Source of the DNA: Cetobacterium somerae
GTDB taxonomy: Bacteria > Fusobacteriota > Fusobacteriia > Fusobacteriales > Fusobacteriaceae
DNA: 64,000 nucleotides
Reading direction: 5' to 3'
Assembly: GCF_022430525.1 (NCBI RefSeq)
Contig: NZ_CP092520.1
Coordinates: 310,001-374,000, forward strand
Part shown: piece by piece, positions 39,004 to 47,453 of the stretch
How positions within the stretch are numbered: the first letter of the stretch is position 1
Layout: the number at the start of each line of letters is the position of its first letter
Position numbers and translations under genes: made by a program
The notes under the pieces: generated by a model
What the model was told of the DNA's origin: nothing
The model's input: only the letters and a program-made list of their open reading frames with translations
Databases searched by the model: none

Positions 39004-40032
39004 TTAAAAGTATGCTATTAACAATTTTATAGTTTCTACTATTCCATCTACATGAGTTCTTTCATAGTGATGAGTTGCATCAACATTTGGTCCTATACAA
39101 GCATATCTTAAATCTGCACCTTGGAGAATTGATGCTGTAGCATCTGATCCATATCTATTATAAACACCTACTGTATAATTGATACCGTTCTTATCAGCTG
39201 CCTCTTGTAATCTTTTTCTTATTTTTAAATCATAAACCGTTTTATTATCTCTTGCAGCAATACTAACTTTTTTTTCATCACCGTGGGCATCATCAGCTAC
39301 AAGTCCAATATCTAGTGCTACAAATTCATCTACATCTTTTGGTATTTCTGATACTCCATGTCCTACCTCTTCAAAATTTGAAAAATAAACATATAAATTA
39401 TTATTTGGTTTTTTATTATTATCTTTTAAATATTTTAGATAAGCTAGTACTTGAGCTACACAAAGCTTATCATCTAAGTATCTTGATTTTATATATCCTG
39501 ATTCTGTTATTTTAGTTTTAGTATAATAACTTACAAAATCTCCCTGACAAATTCCAAGAGCTCTAGTATCGCTTTCAGAGTATACCTCTTCATCTAATCT
39601 AACTTCCATATTTTCAGCTATTCTTGGCATTTCTCTTGGAATATCTCCATACACATGAACCGATGCTTTAATAGGTAATAATGTTCCTTCGTATTCTCTC
39701 TCATCTAAAGTATGAATAATAACATTTTCTCCTTCTACAGATCCCCAAGCATATCCTCCGATATTTATAAGCTCTAAACGGCCATTACTTTTTACTTTTT
39801 TTACTACAGCACCTAGTGTATCAACATGAGCTGATAATAATCTTGTATAAGTAGAATCTTCCCCTTCTATTTTCACAATTAAACACCCTTTTTTACTGTA
39901 ACTATATTTAAATCCTAACTTCTCCAACTCTTGAGCTATTCTATTCATAGCTTTTTCTGTATAGCCAGCTGGACTTGGAATAGCTAAAATTTCTTGTGTA
40001 AATTGTAGTGTATAATTTAAATCTAACTTCAT
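39004..40032 (-). CDS. M42-family metallo-aminopeptidase
   Basis: A 342-residue cytosolic aminopeptidase of the M42 (glutamyl aminopeptidase/TET) family. Metal-site motifs are visible: LLSAHVDTLGAVV, RYLDDKLCVAQ, FSNFEEVGHGV, DIGLVADDAHG, and the C-terminal ATHHYERTHVD. I chose ATG 40032, reading MKLDLNYTLQFTQEILAIPS, over GTG 40044, which would sit on the ribosome site. These enzymes trim N-terminal residues from peptides. A consensus promoter precedes it. Confidence 0.92.
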   Translation of the reverse strand: MKLDLNYTLQFTQEILAIPSPAGYTEKAMNRIAQELEKLGFKYSYSKKGCLIVKIEGEDSTYTRLLSAHVDTLGAVVKKVKSNGRLELINIGGYAWGSVEGENVIIHTLDEREYEGTLLPIKASVHVYGDIPREMPRIAENMEVRLDEEVYSESDTRALGICQGDFVSYYTKTKITESGYIKSRYLDDKLCVAQVLAYLKYLKDNNKKPNNNLYVYFSNFEEVGHGVSEIPKDVDEFVALDIGLVADDAHGDEKKVSIAARDNKTVYDLKIRKRLQEAADKNGINYTVGVYNRYGSDATASILQGADLRYACIGPNVDATHHYERTHVDGIVETIKLLIAYF

Positions 40033-40078
40033 ACCCCTCAACACTCCCTTTTTTTATTTTTTATCTAAATTGTTGACT

Positions 40079-40107
40079 ATAATACTCTTCTTCTTCACCT
40101 TTGTCAA
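40079..40107 (-). promoter_or_regulatory. Promoter of the M42 peptidase gene
   Basis: Minus-strand -35 TTGACA (40102-40107), 17-nt spacer, -10 TATTAT (40079-40084). Confidence 0.75.
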
Positions 40108-40116
40108 GAAGATTTA

Positions 40117-41631
40117 TTATTGAATTTCAATTGCCGCATAATTATGAATTGTATTAGCAACTGGGATAAAATTCTTTATTCTTTTATTTAATCCCATATT
40201 TTCATTTTTATAATACAATGGAACTAGTGGATTCTCCTCTGCTAAAATCTCTTGTGCTTTTGAATAAGCCTCTATTCTTTCTGAACTCTCTGTTGATTTT
40301 CTACCTAACTCAACTAATCTATCATATTCAGAATTTTCAAAATTAGCTCTATTTCCAGCTCCTCCTTTATAGCTACTATGTAATAAAGGAAATAAAACTA
40401 TATCCGAGTCTGAAGTTCCAGCTACCCATCCCCCTATAAACACATCAAAATCTCCTTGAGCTGTCATTTGTAGGTAAGTTCCCCATTCTACAGTTTCAAT
40501 TTCTGCATTTATTCCAACCTCTTTTAAATTGGCTTGTATAATCTGAGCAGCTTGTAATCTTACTGGATTATCATTAGACATAATTTTTATTATCTTATTT
40601 TTTACCCCTGATTTTTCTAAAAGTTCTTTAGCTACTTCTGGATTATAATCTATTTTTCCAACTTTTTGGTCACTTCCAAAAACTGTAGGATTTACTATTG
40701 TATTTGCCACACTTGCTTTTCCTAAATAAACTGCATCTACTATACTTTGTTTGTCTATAGCATAATTTAAAGCTTTTCTATAATCCTTATTATTAAAAGG
40801 TTCTCTTGCTGTATTCAAAGTCAAATACTCTGTTGATGTTGTAGGAAATGACACTGCATATAAGTCCAAACTTCCCTCTACAGTTTGAACATCAATTGGT
40901 GCAATCGTTGCTATATCAATCTCTCCTGTTTCTAGTGCTGCTAATCTACTTGTATTCTCAGGAATAGCTCTAAATATCAGTTCATCTATTTTAGCTTTAT
41001 CGCCAAAATATTCCTTATTGGCAACCAATTGTATTTTTTCTCCATCTCCCCAATTCTTATATTTAAATGCTCCAGTTCCCATAGCATCTGTAGCAATATT
41101 TCCATTTTTTTCTTTTGTATACTTTTCATTTAATATTGCAGTTAAAGGATATGACAATGTATATAATAAGGGTGCCGATGGTTCTTTTAATTTTATTTTA
41201 ACTTCATAATCATTTATTGGTTCAATACTCTCAATAGCATCTAACATTACTTTGGTAGCTGGTTTTTCTATCATTCTATTTAAACTAAATATAACATCAT
41301 TTGCTTTTAACTCATCTCCATTATGAAACTTGATGCCCTTTTTTAATTTTATTACTAATTCTGTTGGTGTTATATACTCATAAGATTCAGCTAATTCTGG
41401 AGCTATTTTTCCATTTTCATCAATTTGAAATAACGTATTGTATATTTGCTCTACTATAGAAAGAGACGGAATTTCATTATACATAGCTGGATCTAAGCTT
41501 TTAGGTTTAGATCCCAAAGAAACTGTTACTATTTTAGATTTCTCTTCTTTCTCTATCCCACTCTCTTTTTCACCACAAGCTGATATAGCTAAACAAGCTA
41601 ATGCTAACCCAAATAAATATTTTTTCTTCAT
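40117..41631 (-). CDS. Peptide/nickel-type ABC substrate-binding lipoprotein
   Basis: A 504-residue family-5 solute-binding protein (DppA/OppA type). The signal peptide ends in lipobox ISAC (Cys19). Family features: SLDPAMYNEIPSLSIVEQIYNTLF, the ALNYAIDKQSIVDAVYLGKA motif, and ENPLVPLYYKNE. It would bind peptides or a related ligand and deliver it to Dpp/Opp permeases, none of which is encoded nearby. It lies upstream of the M42 peptidase gene, consistent with peptide use, but each has its own promoter. Confidence 0.92.
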   Translation of the reverse strand: MKKKYLFGLALACLAISACGEKESGIEKEEKSKIVTVSLGSKPKSLDPAMYNEIPSLSIVEQIYNTLFQIDENGKIAPELAESYEYITPTELVIKLKKGIKFHNGDELKANDVIFSLNRMIEKPATKVMLDAIESIEPINDYEVKIKLKEPSAPLLYTLSYPLTAILNEKYTKEKNGNIATDAMGTGAFKYKNWGDGEKIQLVANKEYFGDKAKIDELIFRAIPENTSRLAALETGEIDIATIAPIDVQTVEGSLDLYAVSFPTTSTEYLTLNTAREPFNNKDYRKALNYAIDKQSIVDAVYLGKASVANTIVNPTVFGSDQKVGKIDYNPEVAKELLEKSGVKNKIIKIMSNDNPVRLQAAQIIQANLKEVGINAEIETVEWGTYLQMTAQGDFDVFIGGWVAGTSDSDIVLFPLLHSSYKGGAGNRANFENSEYDRLVELGRKSTESSERIEAYSKAQEILAEENPLVPLYYKNENMGLNKRIKNFIPVANTIHNYAAIEIQ

Positions 41632-41665
41632 TTTATTAAACCTCCCCGAGTTTGTAATTTTTAAA

Positions 41666-41694
41666 ATACTACTCCTTCTTTAAAATTTTGTCAA
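41666..41694 (-). promoter_or_regulatory. Promoter of the peptide-binding lipoprotein gene
   Basis: Minus-strand -35 TTGACA (41689-41694), 17-nt spacer, -10 TAGTAT (41666-41671). Confidence 0.7.
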
Positions 41695-41731
41695 TTCAAT
41701 TTTGAAAATTTTTTTCAATATATTACAAAAA

Positions 41732-41766
41732 AGAAAAAAAGTTATAGAAATATTCTATAACTTTTA
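41732..41766 (-). terminator. Terminator of the alpha/beta hydrolase gene
   Basis: Thirteen-base-pair stem AAAAGTTATAGAA / TTCTATAACTTTT with loop ATA, overlapping the stop codon; minus-strand T run follows. Confidence 0.82.
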
Positions 41767-43173
41767 CTTAAGTACCATTTTTATATCATTTTCAATATAC
41801 TGAAAAAATTCGTTATACCTCAATCTATACAAAAGATTAGGAGATAAATATAGAGAATTATTTTCTCCTTTTAAATTCAAACCACCTAGTATTGAATCTC
41901 TTCCATAAATAGAATTATCAGGTGATATTGGTATCGCTACATGTGATAAAGAAAAATTGGATTCATTCCATTTAAGGTTTGATTTACTTTCTTCTGAAAA
42001 TTCATTATTATTATAGTTTAAGATAGCTACCTCATCATCTTTTTTACTACTGTAATTACTAATAAATGCTACATTAAATTTAAAATTTAATTCTGACATT
42101 TCGTCTTTTAAATTCAATTTTATTAAGTTTGGTTTAAAAAAATCTTCAAATTTTCTATTTATATCAAAAATAACTAGCTTATTATTTGGATTTTCCATTT
42201 TTTGAAAAATATCATATAAATCTTTATCTAGAACAGTAGAATCTACTAATGAAGTGTAGCTATAAATAGGAGGTAAGTTCATTTTTTCTTCTTTACTCAA
42301 CTTTGAAAAATTTAATTTTGCTTTTTTTATTAGATAATATACTTGAATTCCTGGATTTTTAGGAAAAGAGTTGTACTTACTCGGATCATATTCTGGATTT
42401 ATATCTAACCATTGAAACTTTTTAAAGTATGGAATCATACTAACCCAACTATCTAAAAAACCAAATTTTGCTGCAGAAGATACTCCCATAGCTGGTGATA
42501 ACCAAAATACCTTTTTAGGCCTAGGTAAATCTTTATCTTTCTTTACACTCTGAGTCATATATTGTAAAGTTGCTGCTGCTCCTGTTGAAAACCCTACCAT
42601 ATAAAACTCTGGATTTTTTATATCTTTTAATTTTTCTTTTATCATTTTAGAACCAAATATTGCAGCTTCTTCAAAATCTTTTTGAGATATTTTCGGTAAC
42701 TCTCCTGGAAAAGTTCCATGGTATTTATATCTTAATCCTAAAACATAGTATCCCTTTTCATAAAAAATTTGACCCACATCTCTCATCATAAAAGGTGAAT
42801 CTGTTAATCCATGAAGTAAAAGTACTCCACCTTTAATTTCTTCTGGAATAAGCTCAAAAGAACTATTTATATTTTCACCTTTTTCATTTATTGGTGATAA
42901 TATACCATTTTTAGAAAATCTTGTTAAATCATCTTTTGATTTAATTTCTACTTCTGCATAAGTTTTTTCTAAAAATTCTTTTTCCGCAACTAAATATTCA
43001 TCAATTGTTTTAAATTTTTCATAGGATGGTTCTTCATATTTACTTTTTTCGTGCCATTTTTTTAGTTCTGGTGCCATTTTATTATATAAATAAGCTCTAG
43101 TAAATTGAACTACTAATATTAATATTATAAGAAAAATTAAAAATTTCTTAATTATATTGATGACTGTTTTCAC
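41764..43173 (-). CDS. Membrane-anchored alpha/beta hydrolase
   Basis: A 469-residue protein. I chose GTG 43173, which has GGGGGG 7 nt upstream, over an ATG at 43227 with no ribosome site. An N-terminal membrane helix (residues 9-27) is followed by a large alpha/beta-hydrolase domain: LLHGLTDSPFMMRD (oxyanion region) and the nucleophile elbow GFSTGAA. A lipase/esterase-like or acyl-transfer role is likely, but substrate is unknown. Single gene with its own terminator. Confidence 0.83.
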   Translation of the reverse strand: MKTVINIIKKFLIFLIILILVVQFTRAYLYNKMAPELKKWHEKSKYEEPSYEKFKTIDEYLVAEKEFLEKTYAEVEIKSKDDLTRFSKNGILSPINEKGENINSSFELIPEEIKGGVLLLHGLTDSPFMMRDVGQIFYEKGYYVLGLRYKYHGTFPGELPKISQKDFEEAAIFGSKMIKEKLKDIKNPEFYMVGFSTGAAATLQYMTQSVKKDKDLPRPKKVFWLSPAMGVSSAAKFGFLDSWVSMIPYFKKFQWLDINPEYDPSKYNSFPKNPGIQVYYLIKKAKLNFSKLSKEEKMNLPPIYSYTSLVDSTVLDKDLYDIFQKMENPNNKLVIFDINRKFEDFFKPNLIKLNLKDEMSELNFKFNVAFISNYSSKKDDEVAILNYNNNEFSEESKSNLKWNESNFSLSHVAIPISPDNSIYGRDSILGGLNLKGENNSLYLSPNLLYRLRYNEFFQYIENDIKMVLK

Positions 43174-43209
43174 AAATAATCCCCCCTTTAATTTATATAT
43201 ATCTAAACT

Positions 43210-43258
43210 AATAAAAGCTATCATCAAACTTTCTATAAGTTGATAATAGCTTTTTGCT
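43210..43258 (-). terminator. Terminator of the glycine-zipper lipoprotein gene
   Basis: Stem AAAAGCTAT plus ATCAA pairing with TTGAT plus ATAGCTTTT (one mismatch between), followed by T-rich sequence on the minus strand. Confidence 0.7.
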
Positions 43259-43281
43259 TTTTTAGTAAATTTTATCTAGCT

Positions 43282-43506
43282 CTAATTTCCTAGAACATTA
43301 CCCTTTTTATTATAATTATCCACTGCTGCTCCACCTAAAGCTCCAACTCCAGCTCCTATTAAAGCACCTTTAGAGTCTCCTGAAATTGCTGTTCCAACTA
43401 ACGCCCCAGCTCCAGCTCCTACTAATGCACTTTTCTCTCTAGATGTCATATTCGAGCAACCTACTAACATTAAACCTAAAATTAAACCTAAAAATAATTT
43501 TTTCAT
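43282..43506 (-). CDS. Glycine-zipper lipoprotein
   Basis: A 74-residue protein with a lipoprotein signal (MKKLFLGLILGLMLVGC, lipobox LVGC) followed by a glycine-zipper repeat, GAGAGALVGTAISG and GAGVGALGGAAVDN. Proteins of this kind (YMGG/OmpA-like glycine zipper) insert in or contact the outer membrane; function is undefined. It supports a diderm envelope. It has a clear AGGAGG ribosome site. Confidence 0.85.
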   Translation of the reverse strand: MKKLFLGLILGLMLVGCSNMTSREKSALVGAGAGALVGTAISGDSKGALIGAGVGALGGAAVDNYNKKGNVLGN

Positions 43507-43584
43507 TTTAAGGACCTCCTATAAAATTAAATCAACACAATAATTCAATTTATTATACTATCTAACTTTATAATTTCCTTGCTT

Positions 43585-43824
43585 TTAAACTAATTCTCTC
43601 AATAATTTAGCCAACTGATCTGGGCAAGATGTTCCTCTCTCTGAACAATCAATACCTTCTAATTTTTTTATTACGTTTTCTATTGTCATTCCTTCAACTA
43701 ATTTTTCAATAGCAACTGTATTCCCGTCACATCCTCCGAAAAATTCAATTTTTTCAACAACGTTTCCATTTAATTTTATACCAATCTCTTTTGCACAAAC
43801 ACCTTTTGTTTTTAAAATTTTCAT
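43585..43824 (-). CDS. TSCPD-domain protein (TIGR03905 type)
   Basis: A 79-residue protein of the TSCPD family: four cysteines at positions 9, 32, 60 and 67, with FFGGCDGNT and GTSCPDQLA as family signatures. Its four-cysteine fold may bind iron or zinc. The biological role is unknown. It lies 45 nt downstream of the Rrf2-type regulator and may share its transcript. Confidence 0.85.
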   Translation of the reverse strand: MKILKTKGVCAKEIGIKLNGNVVEKIEFFGGCDGNTVAIEKLVEGMTIENVIKKLEGIDCSERGTSCPDQLAKLLRELV

Positions 43825-43869
43825 TTCCCAAAATCTCCCTTTTAAATTCTTGTTAAATATATAAGATTA

Positions 43870-44286
43870 TTATGAGTCATATCCTGAGCAGTTTTCAAGT
43901 TTATCCATAGTTATCTTTTCTAACTCCTCTTTTATTTTTAAGTTAACTCCCTCTAATTTGCATCTTAATCCACATAAAGCCATTTTAGAAGTTGTACAAC
44001 TTGTTTTATCTTCAAAACATCCGTTTACTTTAATTCCACCTTCTAAAACTTCTACTATATCGTATACACTTATATTTTCTGGCTTCTTTGCTGCTACATA
44101 GCCACCTTTTGCACCACGAAATGATTCCACTAAATCAGATGAAGTTAATTTTCCAAGAATTTTAAGTGTAAATCTTATAGAAACACCTGAAATTTCAGAA
44201 ATCTCCTTTGCATCCATTTTTCTATTTGCTTCACACAATAAAAGTACGATTCTTATACCGTAATCAACTTCTCTACTTATTAACAT
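43870..44286 (-). CDS. Rrf2-family transcriptional regulator
   Basis: A 138-residue Rrf2/IscR-type winged-helix protein. I chose ATG 44286, reading MLISREVDYGIRIVLLL, with GGAGG 5 nt upstream. The HTH is about 24-46, GAKGGYVAAKKP is the wing, and four cysteines lie at NGCFEDKTSC and LCGLRC, the usual 2Fe-2S cluster region. Likely senses iron-sulfur or redox state. Target genes cannot be read here; the adjacent TSCPD gene is a candidate. Confidence 0.88.
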   Translation of the reverse strand: MLISREVDYGIRIVLLLCEANRKMDAKEISEISGVSIRFTLKILGKLTSSDLVESFRGAKGGYVAAKKPENISVYDIVEVLEGGIKVNGCFEDKTSCTTSKMALCGLRCKLEGVNLKIKEELEKITMDKLENCSGYDS

Positions 44287-44319
44287 TGTTCCTCCAGTTT
44301 TTTTAATTTCAATACTAAT

Positions 44320-44348
44320 ATTGTAGACCATTTTTTACTATAAATCAA
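44320..44348 (-). promoter_or_regulatory. Promoter of the Rrf2-type regulator
   Basis: Minus-strand -35 TTGATT (44343-44348), 17-nt spacer, -10 TACAAT (44320-44325). Confidence 0.6.
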
Positions 44349-44380
44349 TACATATTTTATATAATTTAATTGAAAACGCT

Positions 44381-44587
44381 TTATTTAAATAAGATAAAAA
44401 ACAACACAACTATAAAATCTACTATAAAAATTTTGGTAAGAAGACTTTTTCTATACATTGGATTACTGAATAATCTAATATAATCATTAATACCTAAGTA
44501 ACCTCTATATTTTTCATTCATAAAAAAATATGTAAATGCATCAAAAGTTAGTACTATTAAGTTATATATTATCAACCTTTGAACCAT
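44381..44587 (-). CDS. Small membrane protein, unknown
   Basis: A 68-residue protein with hydrophobic helices at about 4-22 and 51-67 separated by a charged loop containing NEKYRGYLG. I do not recognise the family. AAGGAGG precedes the ATG by 6 nt and a near-consensus promoter lies upstream, so it is likely expressed. Confidence 0.65.
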   Translation of the reverse strand: MVQRLIIYNLIVLTFDAFTYFFMNEKYRGYLGINDYIRLFSNPMYRKSLLTKIFIVDFIVVLFFILFK

Positions 44588-44620
44588 AATTTCCTCCTTA
44601 AACTTCTTTGATATAATAAT

Positions 44621-44649
44621 ATATTACTTTATGTATTATATAATGTCAA
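44621..44649 (-). promoter_or_regulatory. Promoter of the small membrane protein gene
   Basis: Minus-strand -35 TTGACA (44644-44649), 17-nt spacer, -10 TAATAT (44621-44626). Confidence 0.7.
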
Positions 44650-44675
44650 ATATTTGAAGAATACTATATTTTAAA

Positions 44676-44704
44676 TTGAATTTTTGATTAAAATGAATTA
44701 TAAT
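44676..44704 (+). promoter_or_regulatory. Promoter of the coiled-coil/HhH gene pair
   Basis: -35 TTGAAT (44676-44681), 17-nt spacer, perfect -10 TATAAT (44699-44704); a second TATAAT lies at 44717-44722. Confidence 0.65.
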
Positions 44705-44764
44705 GATATCAGTTAGTATAATATCTATATATAAATAAAGTATTAATCTATAAGGGGGAGAGCT

Positions 44765-45457
44765 ATGAGTTTTTTATTTAAACTTTTTAACAATAAGAAC
44801 ATCAAGGAACTCGAAAAAATTAATCTAACTTTAAGTGAGAAGTTACAAAATCTTCAAAAAGAGTTGGAGGAGAAAGAGGTTCTTATTAGTAATTACTCTT
44901 CTTTGCAATCTAAGCCAAATACTGACTATTCTAAGCAATGGCAACTTATGGAAAAAAATCTTAGAAATCTACAAGAAGAAAATAGAATGTTAAAGGAGAA
45001 TTTCATTAAATTAAATAGAATTATTCCGAAACAACAATGGCAATACTCTTTTTTAGTTGATTTACATTACTTTTATTCAGCTAATAAATTTGTAAGTATT
45101 AGAGAAAAACTTTTAGAATCTGGTATTAAATATTTACAAGAAATAAATGAAGAGATGTTTTCAACACTTTTAAAAGAAGATCGTTATGTACAAGAAGGAC
45201 TTCAAAAATTTTTAGATTATAAAAAGGGAATTATTGATTGGGATGTGAAAACTTTCTTAATGAAAGGTGATAAGGTAACTAAAATTTATCAAAAATCTAG
45301 AAAATTTTTAAACATTTTATCTGAGCAAAATATTGAATTTATGGTTGATTTAGAATCTTTCGATTTTCAATCGCTTAATGATTTTGGATTTGCTCAAGAA
45401 GATATAGATGCTTTTAAACAAAAATATGAATCATATAATGCCGAAAGAAAAATATAA
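44765..45457 (+). CDS. Coiled-coil protein of unknown function
   Basis: A 230-residue cytosolic protein. Residues about 10-85 form a coiled coil; the rest is helical, ending in a compact segment (about 195-228, FMVDLESFDFQSLNDFGFAQ) that may be a small helix-hairpin-helix-like fold. I do not recognise the family. A GGGGGAG ribosome site precedes the ATG. It lies 53 nt before the HhH/sigma-4-like gene with no terminator between, so the two are probably co-transcribed. Confidence 0.65.
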   Translation: MSFLFKLFNNKNIKELEKINLTLSEKLQNLQKELEEKEVLISNYSSLQSKPNTDYSKQWQLMEKNLRNLQEENRMLKENFIKLNRIIPKQQWQYSFLVDLHYFYSANKFVSIREKLLESGIKYLQEINEEMFSTLLKEDRYVQEGLQKFLDYKKGIIDWDVKTFLMKGDKVTKIYQKSRKFLNILSEQNIEFMVDLESFDFQSLNDFGFAQEDIDAFKQKYESYNAERKI

Positions 45458-45510
45458 TAGCTTTTACCTAGTTTATATATTAGGCGTAGAGTTTTGGGGA
45501 GGAAATTTTG

Positions 45511-47343
45511 ATGAGTACATACAAATTATGGTGCAACTACCTTAGAATTGATAGATTTATTTACCCTGATGAAAAAAAATTAAAATTTTTAAATTTTTGT
45601 CAGGAAAATAATGTAATTTACCTATCTGAAATAGATGAGGAGTTACTAACTCAATACTCCAAAGTACCTGGTGTTGGTCCTGGAAGAATTGCAGATATAA
45701 AAAATGATCTGTCTGAAATTGTAGAAAGATTTTCAAAACAAAAAACTTTTAAAAAGATTGTTGATTGTCGGTTAGACAAAATAATTTTTAATATAAAGCA
45801 TATTGAAGGAATAACAGTTGGAGAATTTCTAAACTATAATCAAAAGGATATTGATTCTTTACAACTAACTAATAATGAACTTGAAAGAATATATGAGATA
45901 TGTACTACTACACTTCCTCTGGAAGAAACTTTAAAAAAAATTAAAACCACTCTTTCTCAAGATGATATTCAACTTTTAGTTGATAGACTTGAAAATAATA
46001 AAACTTTAGAAGAGATTGGTACCCTAAGAAATATTAGTCGTGAACGAACAAGACAAATTGAAATAAAATTAAAACAAATTATTGCAAATGTGTTTAAAAA
46101 TACAAATCTAAATATTGCACTAAAAATCGAAGCTGATTTTAAAGATGAAATCTCTCTAGATGAAATGTTCGAACTTTTTGGCAAAGATTATCGTTTTTTA
46201 GTTAGCTTCTTAAAAAGAAATGAAATTTTCTCAAGACCTTTTTATATAGATTTCTTAGATTTATTTCTTTTTGATAAAAGAGAACGATTTTTTAAAATTT
46301 TCTATTCACTAGAATTTACTAATATTTTAACTACAGAAAACGTAAAAACAATTAGAAGTAGTTTTAAAAGCTTTAAATGGATTACCCAAGAAGAAATTGA
46401 AAAAATAATAACAAAATTAGGGTATGAGAAACATGGAAAATATTATGTTCAAAATAGTGGATATAAAGATATTTTAGAGCTTTATTTTGTTAAACTAGTT
46501 TCTCATCCATTGAGAGTCGATGAAAATACAATTAAGTTAATTATTGAAGATATTAACTCTAGACTAGATTACAATCTTTATTCTGAAGAGATTAAGAATA
46601 TGAATGATAACACTGCAATTTACTTAGCTCGTAGATTAGAAGGTCTACTTTCAAGAATAGATGGTATTATAATGACAGATTCTAGAACTTATATTCATAT
46701 AAATAAAATAAAATATAATGTTGAAGAGTTTTTAAATTTAAAAAATACTATTCTTTCTTTTAATGAAAATTATATTGATAGTATTGCTGTTTATAAAAAT
46801 TTAGAAAGCATACTAAATAGTATTGGTATTTACTCTGATCATGTTTTTTACTCATTATTTAAATATCATTTTGCTCAAGAATTAAACTTAACTACAAATG
46901 GTAATAGTAGAGTTTTAACAATTGGAGATCAGGGATTTAATAGAGTTGATGAACTTGAAAAATTTATTGAAACTGAAGGTAAAATATTAGAAAAAAGTTA
47001 TATACAAGAAAAACTTAATTATTCTAACGTTTCTTTAAATAATGCCATTGATAATTCGAATAAAATTATAAGTTTTGATAGGTCTTTTATCGGATTAATA
47101 AATTTTGTTCAAATGTCAAAAAATGAAATTGAACTTTTTAAGGAACTTATTATCTCTAATGATAATGATGGTAATGTATCTATACCTGAATTAATAAGTA
47201 AAATAAATCTTAATAAAAGTTTTAAAGCCTTTATTAAGAAAAATAATATAAATAAATACTTTATTGCTTCTTTAGTTAGATATTACTTTCCTGAATATAA
47301 GGGTGGATGTAACTTACTTAGTAAAAAAAGTATTACAAAATGA
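45511..47343 (+). CDS. HhH and sigma-70-region-4-like protein
   Basis: A 610-residue protein (ATG 45511, GGAGG 8 nt upstream). Residues 48-62 hold a helix-hairpin-helix, SKVPGVGPGRIADI. Residues about 148-192 resemble sigma-70 region 4, with TLEEIGTLRNISRERTRQIE as a DNA-binding HTH. The remaining 400 residues are helical and unrecognised. There is no region 2, so it is not a standard sigma factor; DNA or RNA-polymerase contact is plausible. It ends at a terminator and is followed by an SF1 helicase. Confidence 0.68.
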   Translation: MSTYKLWCNYLRIDRFIYPDEKKLKFLNFCQENNVIYLSEIDEELLTQYSKVPGVGPGRIADIKNDLSEIVERFSKQKTFKKIVDCRLDKIIFNIKHIEGITVGEFLNYNQKDIDSLQLTNNELERIYEICTTTLPLEETLKKIKTTLSQDDIQLLVDRLENNKTLEEIGTLRNISRERTRQIEIKLKQIIANVFKNTNLNIALKIEADFKDEISLDEMFELFGKDYRFLVSFLKRNEIFSRPFYIDFLDLFLFDKRERFFKIFYSLEFTNILTTENVKTIRSSFKSFKWITQEEIEKIITKLGYEKHGKYYVQNSGYKDILELYFVKLVSHPLRVDENTIKLIIEDINSRLDYNLYSEEIKNMNDNTAIYLARRLEGLLSRIDGIIMTDSRTYIHINKIKYNVEEFLNLKNTILSFNENYIDSIAVYKNLESILNSIGIYSDHVFYSLFKYHFAQELNLTTNGNSRVLTIGDQGFNRVDELEKFIETEGKILEKSYIQEKLNYSNVSLNNAIDNSNKIISFDRSFIGLINFVQMSKNEIELFKELIISNDNDGNVSIPELISKINLNKSFKAFIKKNNINKYFIASLVRYYFPEYKGGCNLLSKKSITK

Positions 47344-47345
47344 TT

Positions 47346-47376
47346 AGAGTCTGGTTAAATCTAGACTCTTTTTTCT
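47346..47376 (+). terminator. Terminator after the HhH/sigma-4-like gene
   Basis: Seven-base-pair stem AGAGTCT / AGACTCT, 10-nt loop, then TTTTTTC. Confidence 0.75.
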
Positions 47377-47394
47377 TTTTAATTCTTAAACTTC

Positions 47395-47421
47395 TTGAAA
47401 ATTTAACTAAAATGATATAAT
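47395..47421 (+). promoter_or_regulatory. Promoter of the helicase-hydrogenase transcript
   Basis: Extended -10 TGATATAAT (47413-47421) with perfect TATAAT; -35 candidate TTGAAA (47395-47400) at a short 15-nt spacing. Confidence 0.6.
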
Positions 47422-47453
47422 ATTTAATTAAGTCAAATTTTTGGAGTATACAT

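Noticed and set aside
45511-47343. Calling the HhH/HTH protein a sigma factor
   Set aside because: Only a region-4-like HTH is visible; region 2, needed for -10 recognition and core binding, is not.
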